A DNA stretch of 64,000 bases from Imbricaverruca yamaguchii (lineage: Eukaryota; Arthropoda; Thecostraca; Neoverrucidae): assembly GCA_034440575.1 (NCBI GenBank), contig JAOTOL010001615.1:1954001-2018000 (forward strand), written 5' to 3'. The notes beneath the pieces were generated by a model. That model saw only the letters and a list, made by a program, of their open reading frames with translations. It was not told the DNA's origin and ran no database searches. This document shows, one piece after another, positions 63,999 to 64,000 of this stretch. Position 1 is the stretch's first letter; each line of letters starts with the position of its first letter. The position numbers and the translations under genes are program-made.

Positions 63999-64000
63999 GA

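Overview
The window is eukaryotic genomic DNA: split genes with GT-AG introns, tRNA-derived SINEs, truncated non-LTR retrotransposons, fossil DNA transposons and many minisatellites. The protein similarities I recognise (insect-like amphiphysin N-terminus, arthropod-type transposon proteins) point to an arthropod. A crustacean is plausible, because the DNA is CpG-rich and packed with tandem repeats, but I cannot fix the species.

The main gene is a complete STT3B, the catalytic subunit of the oligosaccharyltransferase, on the minus strand from 49,794 down to 21,210. I could reconstruct all 14 coding exons. Every junction is GT-AG, the reading frame closes through every join, and the product is 750 residues with all the catalytic motifs and a KKXX-type ER-retrieval C-terminus. 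About 4.8 kb downstream on the same strand, the first coding exon of a second gene (16,371-16,303) matches the start of amphiphysin (Amph, a BAR-domain protein). The rest of that gene was not found and probably lies to the left or beyond the window.

Region by region: 1-13.5 kb is GC/CpG-rich and dominated by six unrelated minisatellite arrays, plus one LINE fragment and one SINE. 13.6-16.2 kb is an AT-rich block almost without CpG, just inside Amph intron 1. 16.4-21.2 kb is the intergenic region, with a 48-bp array. 21.2-49.8 kb is STT3B. Six of its 13 introns have a minisatellite lying within about 100 bp of a splice site. One of these, in intron 9, is built from the exon 9 donor site itself, repeated eleven more times. 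STT3B intron 1 (46.2-49.6 kb) is a second CpG-depleted block. 49.8-59 kb holds dispersed repeats, a 2.5-kb pogo-like transposon with TA target sites, and a CACTA/Tnp2-type transposase fossil abutting another transposon-like pseudogene. 59.05-61.45 kb is a 27-bp satellite with higher-order repeats of 728 and 701 bp. 62.5-64 kb is a decayed LINE on the minus strand that runs off the window.

The most interesting results are the exon-derived splice-donor minisatellite, the matching CpG loss in the first introns of two neighbouring genes, and a set of LINE insertions only about 40-65 bp long that still have target-site duplications.
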